Assembly (NCBI RefSeq): GCF_026151205.1
Contig: NC_087082.1
Coordinates: 2,694,001 to 2,758,000 of the forward strand
Reading direction: 5' to 3'
DNA: 64,000 bases
From: Bolinopsis microptera
Lineage: Eukaryota > Ctenophora > Tentaculata > Lobata > Bolinopsidae
Shown one piece after another: positions 24,675-37,405 of this stretch (position 1 is the stretch's first letter; the number at the start of each line of letters is the position of its first letter). The position numbers and the translations under genes are program-made. Under the pieces are notes generated by a model. It saw nothing but the letters and a program-made list of their open reading frames with translations. It searched no databases and was not told the DNA's origin.

Positions 24675-24968
24675 TTTCGCATGAGTCAGAAGTCAGGCTG
24701 GTATACCCGAAATATTCAACCTATTGTATACTATTCATGTACGACAAACTTTGAAAGAGGTGATTTTAGAATATTCTTGTTTGAATTTAAGTTGGTATAA
24801 ATTAGAGGTTCGAGATTACAGTTCACTTCAATTTGTCCACTATCAATGAGAGGAAGCTTCAATTCCAGCCGTCCAGTTTGGTGCATTATGCTTCAAGTTA
24901 TGAGTTCTAAATTGTGATCTTGGTTAGCGAATGTGCTCCGTCCTAGAGCGTTATTGGGTTTTTTAACT

Positions 24969-24974
24969 AATAAA
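24969..24974 (+). terminator. Polyadenylation signal of the MIF4G gene
   Basis: AATAAA about 295 nt after the stop codon, the first good match downstream. Confidence 0.45.
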
Positions 24975-25642
24975 CTTATTTTTATGTCTAACTTATTTTG
25001 GATAGATGCAGATATTTATTAATGCGATAATATTATTTAATATCATGTTGAATTACGATTTACCATTGGTTGATGATGCGTGAAGAAGTTAATAAATTGC
25101 AATTACTAGTACGTGCTAAAACAAACTGGTAGAACTTCCTCCGTGTTACCCACATAAATTAAATAGACTTAAGTTCTGGTATGGTGGGAGATGACATTAC
25201 CGAAATTTACCGGGTAGTTAAAATTACATAATATTTCAAATCGCTGAACAAATCGCGGTGAATATGACATTAGTCTGTACTCTTAAAACATGTAATTTGA
25301 GGATACAATATGTGACTATCGGGAAAAGTTAATCGAATACGTACCTATACCTGTTATATCGAATCAATCGAAGACATTTATATCTTTATATCAATAGTTA
25401 CTGTTGTGAAATTTTTACAGTCAATCCTAAATTTTTGGAATTTGTTAAAGGGTTTGGTTTTTCTTGTTTACGTTTTAATATTTAATTATGGAACGTAACT
25501 GTTTAAAATAACATTAGTTTGCTCCTTGTGAGTTTATCGATATAATAGCAATGATATTAGATTATTCATTGTTATTTAAATTATTCAATGCAAAGGTAAA
25601 AACAGCAGTTGGTAAACAGACTTTATAGAATTATAGCTAACA

Positions 25643-25719
25643 GACTACTGCACGTGCTACTAACGGACTACTGCACGTGCTACTAACGGACTACTGCACG
25701 TGCTGCTACAGGGCACGTG
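25643..25719. promoter_or_regulatory. Cluster of four CACGTG E-boxes in a 23 bp tandem repeat
   Basis: The unit GACTACTGCACGTGCTACTA is repeated three times at a 23 bp spacing, giving CACGTG at 25651, 25674 and 25697, with a fourth at 25714. It is about 520 bp upstream of the copy C start codon. CACGTG is the core site of bHLH-zip factors; regulation of copy C is inference from position. Confidence 0.45.
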
Positions 25720-26238
25720 ACCATTAGATAGAAAGTGCTTGTCAGAGTGTGTGGTGTACATAGTGACCCTGACCGTGCGGAGGGTTAGGAGCACCACGGA
25801 GTGTACTTTCTAGCATTAGTAAGTTAGTACAACAGCTCAACAGTGCAAACCAATGAAGCATGCAAACCCAAGGGATCATATCTAACGGAATTGTCCACCA
25901 GTCGGAACTGTTAGCGAACGGACTGTAAAGTCTGTCAGTAGTCCTGAATTCTTATATTTCCATGATTACGATTTTGTATTTTCTTCGTGACTCGTGAAAT
26001 TCAGATCTATAAAAATTACAATAAAATATGAACCTATATCACAAAAATATGTTGGTACTTATTTATCAAAACGTAGTATTTAATTTTACCTCGCTACGTT
26101 TTGAACATTTAATCGTAATACAATGTTCCTATGATTAAAGTTTAAAAGGAGGAAAAGTTTATTTTACAAGTTATGCTTTTAGTATAGGTATTAAACATGT
26201 GGGCATTGTTATGGTAAAATAGTGTGAACTGGTAATGA

Positions 26239-29200
26239 ATGGATCCGGACTCTGACCAAATCGAGGACTTTCGTCCGCCAAGAGTACCTCGGAATCACGG
26301 AAAAAATACAGTCAGATCTTCTTTTGATGAGGTGATTTTTAGAATTCTGTCGTCAATTCTGTTTATGGAATAATTTATATTTATATAAATACTATCAAAT
26401 TTTATACTCGAAGCTATGGCAGATTCTGAGTGTTGCCATGCAACACAACCAGTTAAATTCTTATTTTGATATTAAAACACGGTATCAAAGTTTCCCACAT
26501 CTCGTACCAGGATTGTTATAAACAGCTCAATTTGTTTACACAGCAAAGGAAAGACAATGACTCAAGACGTGGAACAACAGGTGGTACAAGAAGTGGTATA
26601 AGAGGTGCTACGAGTGCAGTTTCCAGGGAGACAAATGTGCCCTCGTCTAGGTTAATTGATTAGTATGGTATTGATATAGTTTAACACAGGACTAATAAGA
26701 AGGTTCATCGAATGTGCGTCTGGCCAATTCAAATTCACTTATTTTGGCCAGAAAATAATATTATATCATTCGTCCTTTATGTACAATCCCTCCTAACGGC
26801 TGATATTTCATTTTCAGTAGACTGTCGAGTGGTAAGCAGAAGCATTCGCCTGGACCTAGTAGCACATCATACGCACAGTCAAAAATGAAGGTGGAGAAGC
26901 TCTCATCTTCACTTTCAGGGCTTCGTTTAAGAGACAGAATTCCCATGGTATGTATTTCGAAACTCCTTATTTTAAAGCTGAAGGATTAGAAAATATCTAT
27001 GAAGTATCGCCGTAATTGCCGCTCAGAAGGATTGCTTAATGTATAAGACATATTAGAATATATTTACAGTTACACGGGTAACCCCTCCCCCACTTCCCCC
27101 TTCAAAATTCATTCCCCAGGAGTGTTCTCCATCACGATCTTCAACAGAGATTGACACATCAGAACATAGTCTGAACTCATATTCTGGAGATAACACAGCG
27201 GATATTGTGAGTAATTTAACAGTTATAATGTCTCTTCAAATTTCATAGAAGATTCCTCAACATTTCAACTCCAATACCGAATGGTTAAGTATAATTTTAT
27301 CGTCCTTCTGCAGGTGAATCGGCCAATAAAGTTAGGATCCGGTCGCGGCTCGACTTTCTATTCGAAATGCTTATCTAATATAATGTTTTGCAATTTCAGA
27401 TATTTAGCTGCGATCCGCCTCCATATCTTCGAAGCAAAGTGAAACAAGGCTGGACACACGGAACTTTAAATGGGGCACGTCTTGAGATCTCTCTCTATGT
27501 GAAGCCCATCTTCCCCCTTCCCAAAATATATAACGCCAGAAAAGATGTGTATATTAAAAACGTTATTGTCCCAGGGTTCAACCACTTGTTAGAGCCCCTG
27601 GAGGGTGACAAGATAGAATTTAAACTGCATCCTCCCAAGTTCCAAAAACCCATCGAGAACAAGCCATCCGCCAAAAGTGCCTGTATTCTCTCTTACTGTG
27701 CTCCAAGATCGTTTATCGAATTACAATCATACTTTAGTGACACCTTAGAGAAAATAGAGAATTCCTCAACCAAGACAGAATTTATCACCTCCCTGATGTC
27801 ATCTGAGGCTATTTGGTTTTACTTCTTCAATGTAACGTGTGATGACGATCATTACTTTGAGAGGTATATTCGAAGTTTGCTGAACTTCATTTTCTCTTTA
27901 TCTGACCACATGGAAAGTTTTCCATCACGGCGAAAGGAGATTTTTGGCCTTATGCTAGAGAAAAACTTTATTGGTTCTGTAAGGGATAAGACCGTTCGGC
28001 AATCATATGAGTACATGTTTATTGAGTTGGCTGTGACCATGGAACCATTGTTTCTAAAAGATGTCATACCCTGGATTAGCAGAATTATGGAGGGTCCTCA
28101 AACTCCCTTTACGGGTATTTTATACAAGATCCTAATGAAACTTGCCGATATTGTTGACCTCAGTAATTGGAAAGAGCTTACCCAGATTCCATCCATCAAA
28201 GAGATTTTAGGTGATCCACTTGAACGAGTAAGTTATCTGAGGCCCATCCTACTTAAATCAGGATACATAGATGGAGATGATTACCTCAACGTGTATTATA
28301 GGCTCTTGAGGGCAGAATGCTTTTCTGCTGTTCAGAAAGGGATCGTTGATTTCAGAAGAGGAAAATTGGATCCTCGTGATATGGATATCTATGACAAAGT
28401 ATCTGTTGTAGACATTGACATTGATCATACGACTATTTTGTTGTCACTCAAATTCACTTCTAAAAGACCTGTGAATGATTGGAGCAAGTCTAAAAAGTTG
28501 ATGTTTGGAAATCTCCTCTGTCTGTCAATCAAAGGTGATTTCTCTGATCCTATCTGGCTGACGGTATCTGAAAGGGATGGAGGGATCCTCCAAAAGTTTA
28601 ATGTCATCGGAACAGAACTAATTTCATTTCACTGCTCGGATATAAATAGCGCTGAGATAATTCGAAAAATGCTCTTACATTCCGGTACAATGGTGATGGC
28701 AGAGAGCCCTACGTACTTCAAATCATTCCAGCATGTGCTTTCTAGTCTGAAGGTTTGTCAGATGGAAGACTTTAACCTTTACAATGAAATAGTACACGGA
28801 GATTACACTGGTCAAAAGCTAACGGAAGTGTTCACGAATTCATTATGTGATTCAAGTGACTTAGCTGGAATTCTCAAAATAATCAATTATCATGAAATGG
28901 AAGAGCATCAGCGGAATGCATTTTGGCATGCTACGAAAAGTCGATTGGGGATTATACAAGGCCCTCCAGGAACAGGAAAGACATATGTCGGAGTCAAGCT
29001 CGTGCATTTATTTCTTGAATTGCAGAAAAATCGTATACCCCATAAAGTTGTTCATCAGAATCGATCTAAAACGGAGTCAGGCGACACTAATCCCATTGAA
29101 TCTGACTCAAAACGTTCACTAACTGATAGTGACGACGAATCTGAGTTAAGCGAGAATGATTCTACGTCAAAACGTTTACTAACTGATAGTGACGACGAAT

Positions 29201-32200
29201 CTGACTTAAGCGAGAATGATTCTACATCAAAGAGTCCACCAAATAATTCTAAGTTACAAGAATTACATAATCCGCCTATCCTTGTGTTAACTTACAAAAA
29301 CCATGCACTTGATGAATTTTTGAAGCACTGTATTACATTTTGCGATGATAAAAATGACATTACTAGACTGGGAAGTCAATCTAAAGAGGAATCGTTGAAA
29401 GATTGCCAGCTTCACGTGCAAATGAAAAATGTTGACAGATTTTCTAAAATATCTACAAGAGGAATCATAGAAGAGACTGAGTCGTTGTTCGGAAAGCTTT
29501 CTATTTTATTGAGAAAACTTCAACAACAAAAAGTGTTCAACTTCACGACATTTATAACTTGCTTGTCAGCTAGCCAACTGTCGATGTTTGCTAGCAATGC
29601 TCTCAAAGTACCTTGGAGATGGAGGCCACAATGGCGTAATATACCAAATAATAACACATTGTTACGAAATTTCGCCGGATGGGAAAGAAATGATAATGAA
29701 GATCTAAAGATTCGGTTGCTCTCTCACGTCAGTGCTCTGCAAACTAGAACACCAGATCATAAACAGAAACCGTTCAATATGATGCAAAGAGTCATAAGTT
29801 GCAAGTTGCTCGATGCTTTCAGTTTTATCTGGTTACCAGATAAAGAAAATGTTAAAAAACTCACTAGACTTCAAAAAATGGGTGCTGCTTTCTTTAATGT
29901 AACATCTAAAACTGACGAATATGGACAAGATTGTTCTGCTGACGTTGCAGATATTGACATCATTGATGATCTTGACGAAGATTACGTGAATGAACAGCTA
30001 AGTCTTAGACGCTCAGCTTTTGACGAGGATGGCTACAAGCAAAATCGATCTCAAGAAAACAAATCTCAAAGACTTAACCGGCTTTCTAGAAAAATGAAAG
30101 AAAGAATGAGTTTTGTTGACAAAAAAGACTACACCTCGTCTGATTTTCCTGAAAGTTGCCAAAAAGATGAAGGCCTATTGGCCAAAGCTGATGTCTGGAA
30201 TTTATCTGAGATAGAAAAGTATGCCTTCATCTATAGTACACTGCATCTTAGCTTCGATGACATCTCAGAGGAAATGAATTTTATCCTCGAACAGATTGAT
30301 ATTCAGCAGAGAAAAAAACAATCGACTGACGAGCAGAATAAACTCATGTTTTTGAAAAATCAAAAAATTGTTGGAGCAACGATAGTTGGAGCCTCTGTCC
30401 ATCTCTCCTTAATACAGAAACTTGCTCCTAAGATTGTGATAGTGGAAGAAGCCGCCGAAGTGCTTGAACCTTGTTTAGTTGCTGTTCTTACGAAAAGTGT
30501 TGAAAAACTTATATTGATCGGAGACCACAAACAGTTAAAACCTCAAGTCGATACATACCATCTACGCAAAGAATACAATTTCCATATTTCAATGATGGAA
30601 CGTCTAGTTGGTTTAGGATTTCCTTATAAAAAGCTGGTAAGGCAAGGAAGAATGCGACCAGAATTTTCTTGTATGCTGAAAGACATTTATCCTGACTACG
30701 ATGACTTCGAAGGACTGTCAGATAAAAACGAAGTTATCGAATGTTTATCGTGCAGCATGTTTTTTTGGTCTCACGATTATCCTGAAGTAAAAGACAGGTC
30801 TGCTCGAAATCCAGGGGAAGCAAATATGGTGCTTGCTTTGGCTTTATTCTTTATTGCAAGTGGTATCCCTGAAGATGGTATAACTATACTCTGTGCATAT
30901 CTAGGACAAGTTCAGCTGGTCAGGAAAATGTATCGTGATTTGAATCCGATATCGACTCCAAGTGGAACCTCAGACAAAAAGCAAATTAATATCAGGACTA
31001 TTGATGAGTACCAAGGTGACGAAAATAGGTTTGTGATAATTTCCCTTACCAGATCGAATAACGAGCAGAACATCGGATTTCTTAAAGAAGTGGAAAGAAG
31101 ATGCGTGGCTCAGTCAAGAGCCAGATGCGGTATGTACTTCATTGGCAATGTGGGTATGTTCAAACGGAACAAAACCTGGGAATTCATCACAAACAAGATG
31201 GAAGCTTTGAAATTGATAGATAGCAAACTACCGATTTGCTGTTTCAGACATCCAAGCTATACGCGAAACGTCGTTCAAAGTCAAGATATTATGGTACAGA
31301 GAAACATTACTGACAACAACCAACTGATGTATTATGTCCAGACAAAAGATAATTGGTGCAAAGCAGTTTGTGATGTATTGTTCGAATGTTTAATAGAAGA
31401 CCATCGCTGTAAGAAGCTGTGTACACCTAGACATGATGACAGCAAATGTTTGACAGAAGTGAGCTTCACGTTTACTACATGTAAGCACGAAACGATGAAA
31501 AAGTGCCATATCAAAGATGAAGATATGAAATGCTCGGTTAAACTTACTAAAAAACTTGACTGTGGTCACAATAAAAGCGCATCTTGTCATCAGTGGTTGT
31601 ATGAAAAAGATGATATCAAATGCTACGAGACGTGTTCAGAATCCTACCAATGCATTTCTAAACATGCGTGTAATGAGATTTGTCATAGGGATCACAGCCA
31701 CTTCTCAGATAAATGCACAGCACCAGTGGAGTTCAAGTATCCTGTATGCAATCATGTTGTCCTTAACTACCAAACAGAATGTAATGACCCGAAGCCTCCT
31801 AAAGATGACCCAAAATGTAAATTTCGTCTCAAATATGAAAGCGAAAACTGTGGTCATAAACAGAGTCGCCTCTGTTCAGAATTTGAAAAATGCACTAGAC
31901 AGTGTGACAGAAATCGTCCTGACTGTGGCCATCGCTGTGCGAAAAAATGTTTCGAACCATGCATTGGAGGAAATAAAAATTGTAAATTGTGTGAGCTAGA
32001 ACACAAGAAAATCTTAGTTGCCGCTAAGGCAGCTGCTAAGATGCAATTACAGATATGCATAGAGGAAGCTTCAGACCCAGATCTCTTTTCTTTGACAAAT
32101 ATTACTGATAACACAGATGAGTTTTCAAGTGTAACAGAAAAATGTCAAGTGTTTTTCAGTTTGTATTCAAAATCGAGGGTAAAAAATATTGTGAGAGTTT

Positions 32201-33225
32201 GGAAAGTGAAATGTCCCTCCAACAATGTCAACTTCTGGGAATTTGCCAGTTATGCATTTGGTCCCCTTAAAGAGGAACTGTACAATCTTAAGCAAGGATA
32301 CTTGGACTGCTCATCTATGTTGAATAGTGGAGACCTCTTTAAACAATTTCAACATCCTAATCCAGGATATGATCCAGGATATGAGTTTACAAAGTATGCA
32401 TCCAGAAGTTTCACGTCTGATCGTAAAGAAAATAACAACCAATTTACGGTATTTATCTCAGATATCATGCTTGGAGATCGGTTAAACAAAGCAGATATAA
32501 TTAAAAACGGAGCTAAAAAGAATGGGTCCACTGCTGCACAACTGAAAGACCGCAAGAAGAACTCTGTTATTGAGACTAAGCCACATGGACCAGCATCGTA
32601 TTATGTTTACAATAGTGACCAAATTTTACCAACATACATTGTGCACTTGAGCTGTAAGAAGAAGATTGCCGGCAAAGGCCCATTAAAGGATTTAGCAGAT
32701 GGGGAACACAAATACGATTTATCATCCTTCAATCTTAGGGATCACAGTAATCCTATGTGTGATGAAATCCAAAGAGCCACTTCCCTTTACAAGGGAGACC
32801 GTTCAAAACGACCACCATACACGCAGGCCAATATGCCACCCATCAAATCTATTGGGGTTGTTGTTAATCGTAAATGCGAAAGAGAGTATGAGCAGAAGAA
32901 GGAAGAATTTAAAGACTCTAAACAAACGATTGTCGAAGTTTTTGCCTATCATGCCACAAAGCCTGAAAATGTTGCTAGTATCATCAAAAACAACCTTGAT
33001 CCTGGTAGAACACCCGTTCATGGAGCTGCATATGGTAAAGGTTGCTACTTTTCCGAACATCCCGAGTTTAGCTATGAGTATGGAAAAGAAACCATGTTTA
33101 TTTTCAAACTCCTCCTTATTGAAAATCAGTACAAGACGGTTGAACCCAACGAAAAGGGCTTCTGTCGGGAACTTGTACTGAACGATACATCACTGTTTAA
33201 ACCTCAGTATGTTTTGTACTTTTAG
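26239..33225 (+). CDS. ZNFX1-like: ZNFX1-like helicase / NFX1 zinc finger / PARP fusion protein, copy C (complete, 2,080 aa)
   Basis: Exons 26239-26331 (ATG), 26544-26650, 26818-26947, 27120-27206 and 27400-33225 (TAG); all phases agree. Residues 1-139 from the small exons are Ser/Arg/Gly-rich and likely disordered. The large exon then gives the ZNFX1 N-terminal region, the SF1 helicase (Walker A GPPGTGK about 660-666, EEAAE about 1155, IDEYQGDEN about 1340, RRCVAQSRAR about 1372), an acidic linker (SADVADIDIIDDLDED), one NFX1-type zinc-finger block (about 1457-1675), and a C-terminal PARP catalytic domain. The PARP triad is His1990 (YHATKP), Tyr2022 (GKGCYFSEHP) and Glu2063 (CRELVLND), the H-Y-E form linked to chain-forming PARPs. 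The domain is short, with 41 residues from Tyr to Glu. The likely role is RNA binding or unwinding coupled to ADP-ribosylation in RNA defence; that coupling is inference. Exon 1 start: the only nearby alternative ATG (26235) stops after six codons. Confidence 0.94.
29109..29229 (+). repeat. 60 bp coding tandem repeat, two copies, in copy C
   Basis: Two near-identical 60 nt units encode LTDSDDESELSENDSTSKR and LTDSDDESDLSENDSTSK. They sit in the linker between Walker A and the LTYKNHALDEF motif. Confidence 0.9.
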
Positions 33226-33964
33226 CAACATCGTGATTAAAGCCTCCTACTCTCCTGTAGGACAATGCTACGATAGACAGTGAATGTAAAACTCTGATAA
33301 AATATTGTTGTTTAAAATAAGCACAGTATGCAATAATATTTCCATGTTATTATTTAGCGTTTTTATAAATCAATAAATATTGTATGCGAATTTAAAAGAT
33401 TTTCATAAGTTTTAATGATTTACCTTATTGATTACGTCATCATATTAAGATATTATTATGATGTGTTTTATGTTTCTTTTAGAAACGTGAAAATTTTCAC
33501 TGTGTGATTGATTTTTTGAGTACTCTGATTGGTTTAATCGAATCTCTAAAGAGATGCTCGATATAAAATATTTGAGTAACTGACACTACACTTTGAATTT
33601 AAACATTATATATTGTGATTTCTGTAGACTGTTTTATTTTTTATCATCAAAAAATGTTTGAAATACATAATTATTTTACTCTGTTTTCATGTTCATTGTT
33701 ACAATTTGATTAGTTCGTTCTGATAATGTTTCACTGCTTACCGAGTTACTTGAAATTTAAATATCAATATTACTGTGCTTTATGTTTTTAAAAATACCAT
33801 ATTATTATTTAAAAAGGTTTCGACTAAAAAATATTACAACAGAATCAATTAACGGTAATTAATTAATTTACCAATGAACGATAATTAATTAATTGACCAA
33901 TTAACGGTAATAAATTAACCAATTATCAGTGATTAATTAATTAATTAGCGGTAATTCTCCTCAG
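33226..33964. other. 3' flank of copy C and AT-rich spacer
   Basis: AATAAA at 33372 is a likely polyadenylation signal. A degenerate repeat built on AATTAACGGTAATTAATTAA fills about 33848-33955. No immunoglobulin-like or CCP exon was found that could precede the transmembrane exon that follows. Confidence 0.55.
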
Positions 33965-34362
33965 GATGCACTGATATGTCTAAAGATGACGCAATACCAC
34001 TTGGTGGAATAATTGGAATAGCTGTTGCCGGCGTTGGTCTCCTTATTGTTGCTGCTGTCATCCTCTACCTCGTCTGCAACAAGTATGCTAAAAAACAAAA
34101 AGAAAGCAGAAAGGAAGAAGTGGTTTACGCAGAAGTGGGAGATTACAGCGACAACACCGGAGCTAAGGAGTCCTCGCATTATGCAAAAGTAGAATTCAAG
34201 AAGTCGGACAAGTTCAAGAAGCAGAAAAAGAAGGCGAAAGAAGTTGAGAAAGAAAAGACGGTTCCGGTGTACGCAGAAATCAATTTCCCACCCCAGCCCC
34301 CTTCCCAACCTGATTCTCCGGAGCCGAGATACGCTAACATCAATATTCAGTCTTCCGTCTGA
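33965..34362 (+). CDS. Orphan transmembrane exon with tyrosine-motif cytoplasmic tail
   Basis: A 3' splice site (CTCCTCAG, AG at 33963-33964) precedes a phase-1 open exon to TGA at 34360-34362. An internal ATG at 33976 would give 128 residues. The exon starts CTDMSKDDAIP, then a hydrophobic helix (IIGIAVAGVGLLIVAAVILY), a basic stop-transfer stretch, and a tail with YAEV, YAKV, YAEI and YANI. VVYAEV and SHYAKV fit the ITIM consensus (S/I/V/L-x-Y-x-x-I/V/L); YANI also fits a Grb2-type YxN site. A Cys just before the membrane and phase 1 suit attachment to extracellular CCP or Ig exons, but none is visible upstream. It may be the last exon of a gene with distant 5' exons, an alternative tail exon, or a remnant. 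Such tails occur in allorecognition and immune receptors; that function is inference. Confidence 0.6.
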
Positions 34363-37361
34363 GGAATCATTGATATCCAAATTCAATATTTACTACTCGA
34401 AGAGACTGGCAAGGATTATAAGAATGTTCTGTTGTGATTTTTGTAATGACCACTAATATGCATCGAGAAAGTGGACCCATGTGCTTTATTTCATCGATTT
34501 TATCTTCTATATGACATTCTCTAATGTGGGAGTAAGTGGAAGGTTGCAAATGAATGAATTGGTTCGACATCGACTTAATAATTCATGGATATTATTGTTA
34601 TCTTTTCTGATAGAAATTGAATATTGAGGAGGTGGTCGATTATCATAATATAACGGTTACTCACTGAGTCATATAATAGACCCTTATAGATTATCAAAAA
34701 TTAACATATTTAGTGGTTGGTAAATGTTTGTAGAGTAGTTGTGAGTTTGTGTAGGGTTTTGGGTTGCAATAGATTTTTTACTTCATAATGTTGGTATAGG
34801 GTTAAAGGTGCATGATGCTTTTATTTTTTACCCACTAAAACATAAAATGTGTTTTAACATTAAGAGATTAAAGAAAATTTCTGAATCCATAGATGGTGTA
34901 GCTGGTAACTTTCCCTTTTTCTGATCCATCTTTAAAATATGAAAATGTTGGCATACTCTTGATTTTGAATGTACAATAACTTATACTTTTCGAGAAGCAA
35001 AAAGGCAAGTTGTGACTTAAGTAATTTAAGCAAGAATAATTTTGTTGGCCAATCTTTACATGCTGCAATTTCAAACAAACCTTTCTATCCAGAAATTTAA
35101 AACAAATTTGACTTACAACTTATTTCATAATTAGGCAACTTGCGGATAAAAAACTAGAGAATCGTGCGGCTTTATTAATTTTCAACTGTTTTTTATTGAT
35201 TTTATTATACAAGCGGGAAGTTTTTATTTCTAAAATTTAAAATTTTATACATCAAATGCCCATACTACTATTATCCTAAATTATAGTATCAGCCTACTGT
35301 ACTAAATTATCATAACATTGACATTGATGATAATTATAATAGTCTTTATAATGAGCTAATTGGTAATTAGACGAGAAGCCGGTTAAGATGGTTGTTAAAT
35401 TTGTGAGTAAGAACACAAGGTTGAGGTTCCAGGTTATTTTTGACCCTGAATAAGAGTTGAGCAGTAATTGCAACAATTAGAGTTTTAATTCTTCAACAGT
35501 TTGACTCTCTTTCGCATGACCCTCTTTAACGGATAATTTCTGTTTATGAATCTACAAATATAAGATCTGTGTCTTGATTCTATGTCTTGACCTTTCTTTG
35601 GGGTTTGTAACCTAGACATGCCGATTATTATTCCTGAATGCGATAATTCATTACAATTTTATATGGATTATGGTCTGTGTTTTTCCCTAACTTTATTAAT
35701 ATCTTTACAAAAGAGACCTTAAAACGATATTTTGATGTTTTAAAATAGTTTTACATTATAAGTCAAATTTAGAAAACGTTTAACTTTTAAATAACAACGA
35801 TATCAACCAAAACTTTAAATTAGGGGGAAATTTGGTTAATATTTATTGCGTGTCAGCATTTTCTTACACCACTAATAATTCCATATGGAAAGATGGCTGT
35901 TTATTAATTAAGGTGTAGTCACGAGTCGTGACTAACGACAGTTTTAATTTGCAATTAAACTATTAACTGCATGAGGCATGGTTGAGATTTTGATAAGTTC
36001 ATATTATTATATTCTATTGTTGTTAACGTTGAATTTATTCCCTCTAAATATATCCCTTCCATTTTGTATAATTTCAATTATGTTTTTTTCTGTCTACATT
36101 CTACAAATTAAGATTCCAGAAAGAACGGCTCCCAGGCATGTAAGGGTATGAAGTTACAATTAATAACAGTTAAGCAGTAAGTTCAATGATAATTGTTCAA
36201 TAAGAATTGTACTACTTACTCTAGTTGACTATCCCTAATTTAAAATGAAAAGATGACGCAGAATACCCGATCTTTCAAATTAATCTATCAGTCATAACAA
36301 TAATAAATCATCTCATTTATCAATTATTGGGATGTAACTCTTATATTGTCAGCATGATTTAATTGTGTCGCTTGATCATGGAAGATGACTCAAACCAACA
36401 TACTTGCTATAGCTGTACGAGTGTTTACATTATAATAGTTATATCTGCTTCACTTATAATAGGCAAGTACAATGACTCAACATGTAGGTCTATTTCACGG
36501 GTAGTTAACACCTATTGCTATTGAAAAGACTAGAAAAGACTTATTTTTCTAAAAGCATTGACTCCTAAGAATTCCCCGAATATCGAATCATGATATGAAA
36601 ACATATATCGCAATATCATAATAATATTATGATAACAGTCCAGATATTTGGGTGCTAGGTTTACATTGTTAATCCTTACAACGTTTAGTCTACATATTCC
36701 ACAGTCTACTCTACACCCTGTATACCTTTGTTTCGCAATTTGCCCATTCTCTGGTTTGAAGTTGAACATCTAACTATCTACGCTCTCTTTCAACCAAGTT
36801 TATGTTTCTGTAGGTATGTACACTGCGTGTATAATTAACTTAGTTCATATATCCTACCTAGTAGAGCTTGTCTTTTGTCTACTGTGTGAGTAGTTGCTGT
36901 GTGAGTAACTGTAGTTGTGTACTATTCTGGGTTGAAATAACAGTGCTTTCAGTTTTTTTACACCTATGACTTCTTCTTAGCACTTAGAGGGATTAATGAT
37001 TATTGTATAAGGAAGACAGTTTATTTTTCTCAGAATCATGGGTGATAGGTATACTGTTCGGATTTATTGCAAAAGATTTCTCTTCAACCTAATTACAATG
37101 TACACAGACTAATATCATGTAATCACAGACTGGCTGACATAATGTGCTAAATGTAGACGATAGAGTCGTGAGATAATATCTGAAGAGTCAATCTTTTGGC
37201 CGATCTCTAGCCGATCTATTCTTGGAAAAAATTCAATTTCGAATTTCAAACCGAATTCGCAGAAAAATGTTGAAATATAAATAAGTAACAAACTTATTCG
37301 TCATTCACGCGGCTAAGTAAGGTTTGAAATCTTACAGCGGTGAGCGCTGCATTTGCAACAT

Positions 37362-37405
37362 CACCTTGTTTAGGGGGGGGGGGGGGGGGGGGGGGGCACC
37401 TTGTT
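37362..37405. repeat. 24 nt G run flanked by CACCTTGTT direct repeats
   Basis: CACCTTGTT at 37362-37370 and 37397-37405 brackets a 24 nt G run (37373-37396). The arrangement looks like a target-site duplication around the remnant of a G-run-ended element. Confidence 0.6.

Larger units (their letters stand above)
24675..26238. other. Intergenic, probable promoter region of copy C
   Basis: Contains the 3' end of the MIF4G gene with AATAAA at 24969-24974, then AT-rich sequence, then the CACGTG tandem repeat at 25643-25719. No exon is supported, though a 5' untranslated exon of copy C could lie here. Confidence 0.5.

Noticed and set aside
26761..26946. 61-codon - strand frame
   Set aside because: Antisense to exon 3 of copy C, whose borders and phases fit.
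31556..31999. 147-codon + strand frame inside copy C
   Set aside because: It overlaps the zinc-finger block in another frame; the Cys/His pattern belongs to the main frame.
33226..33960. Possible ectodomain exons for the transmembrane tail exon
   Set aside because: Read in all frames; no Cys-spaced CCP or Ig pattern and no suitable acceptor-donor pair was found.
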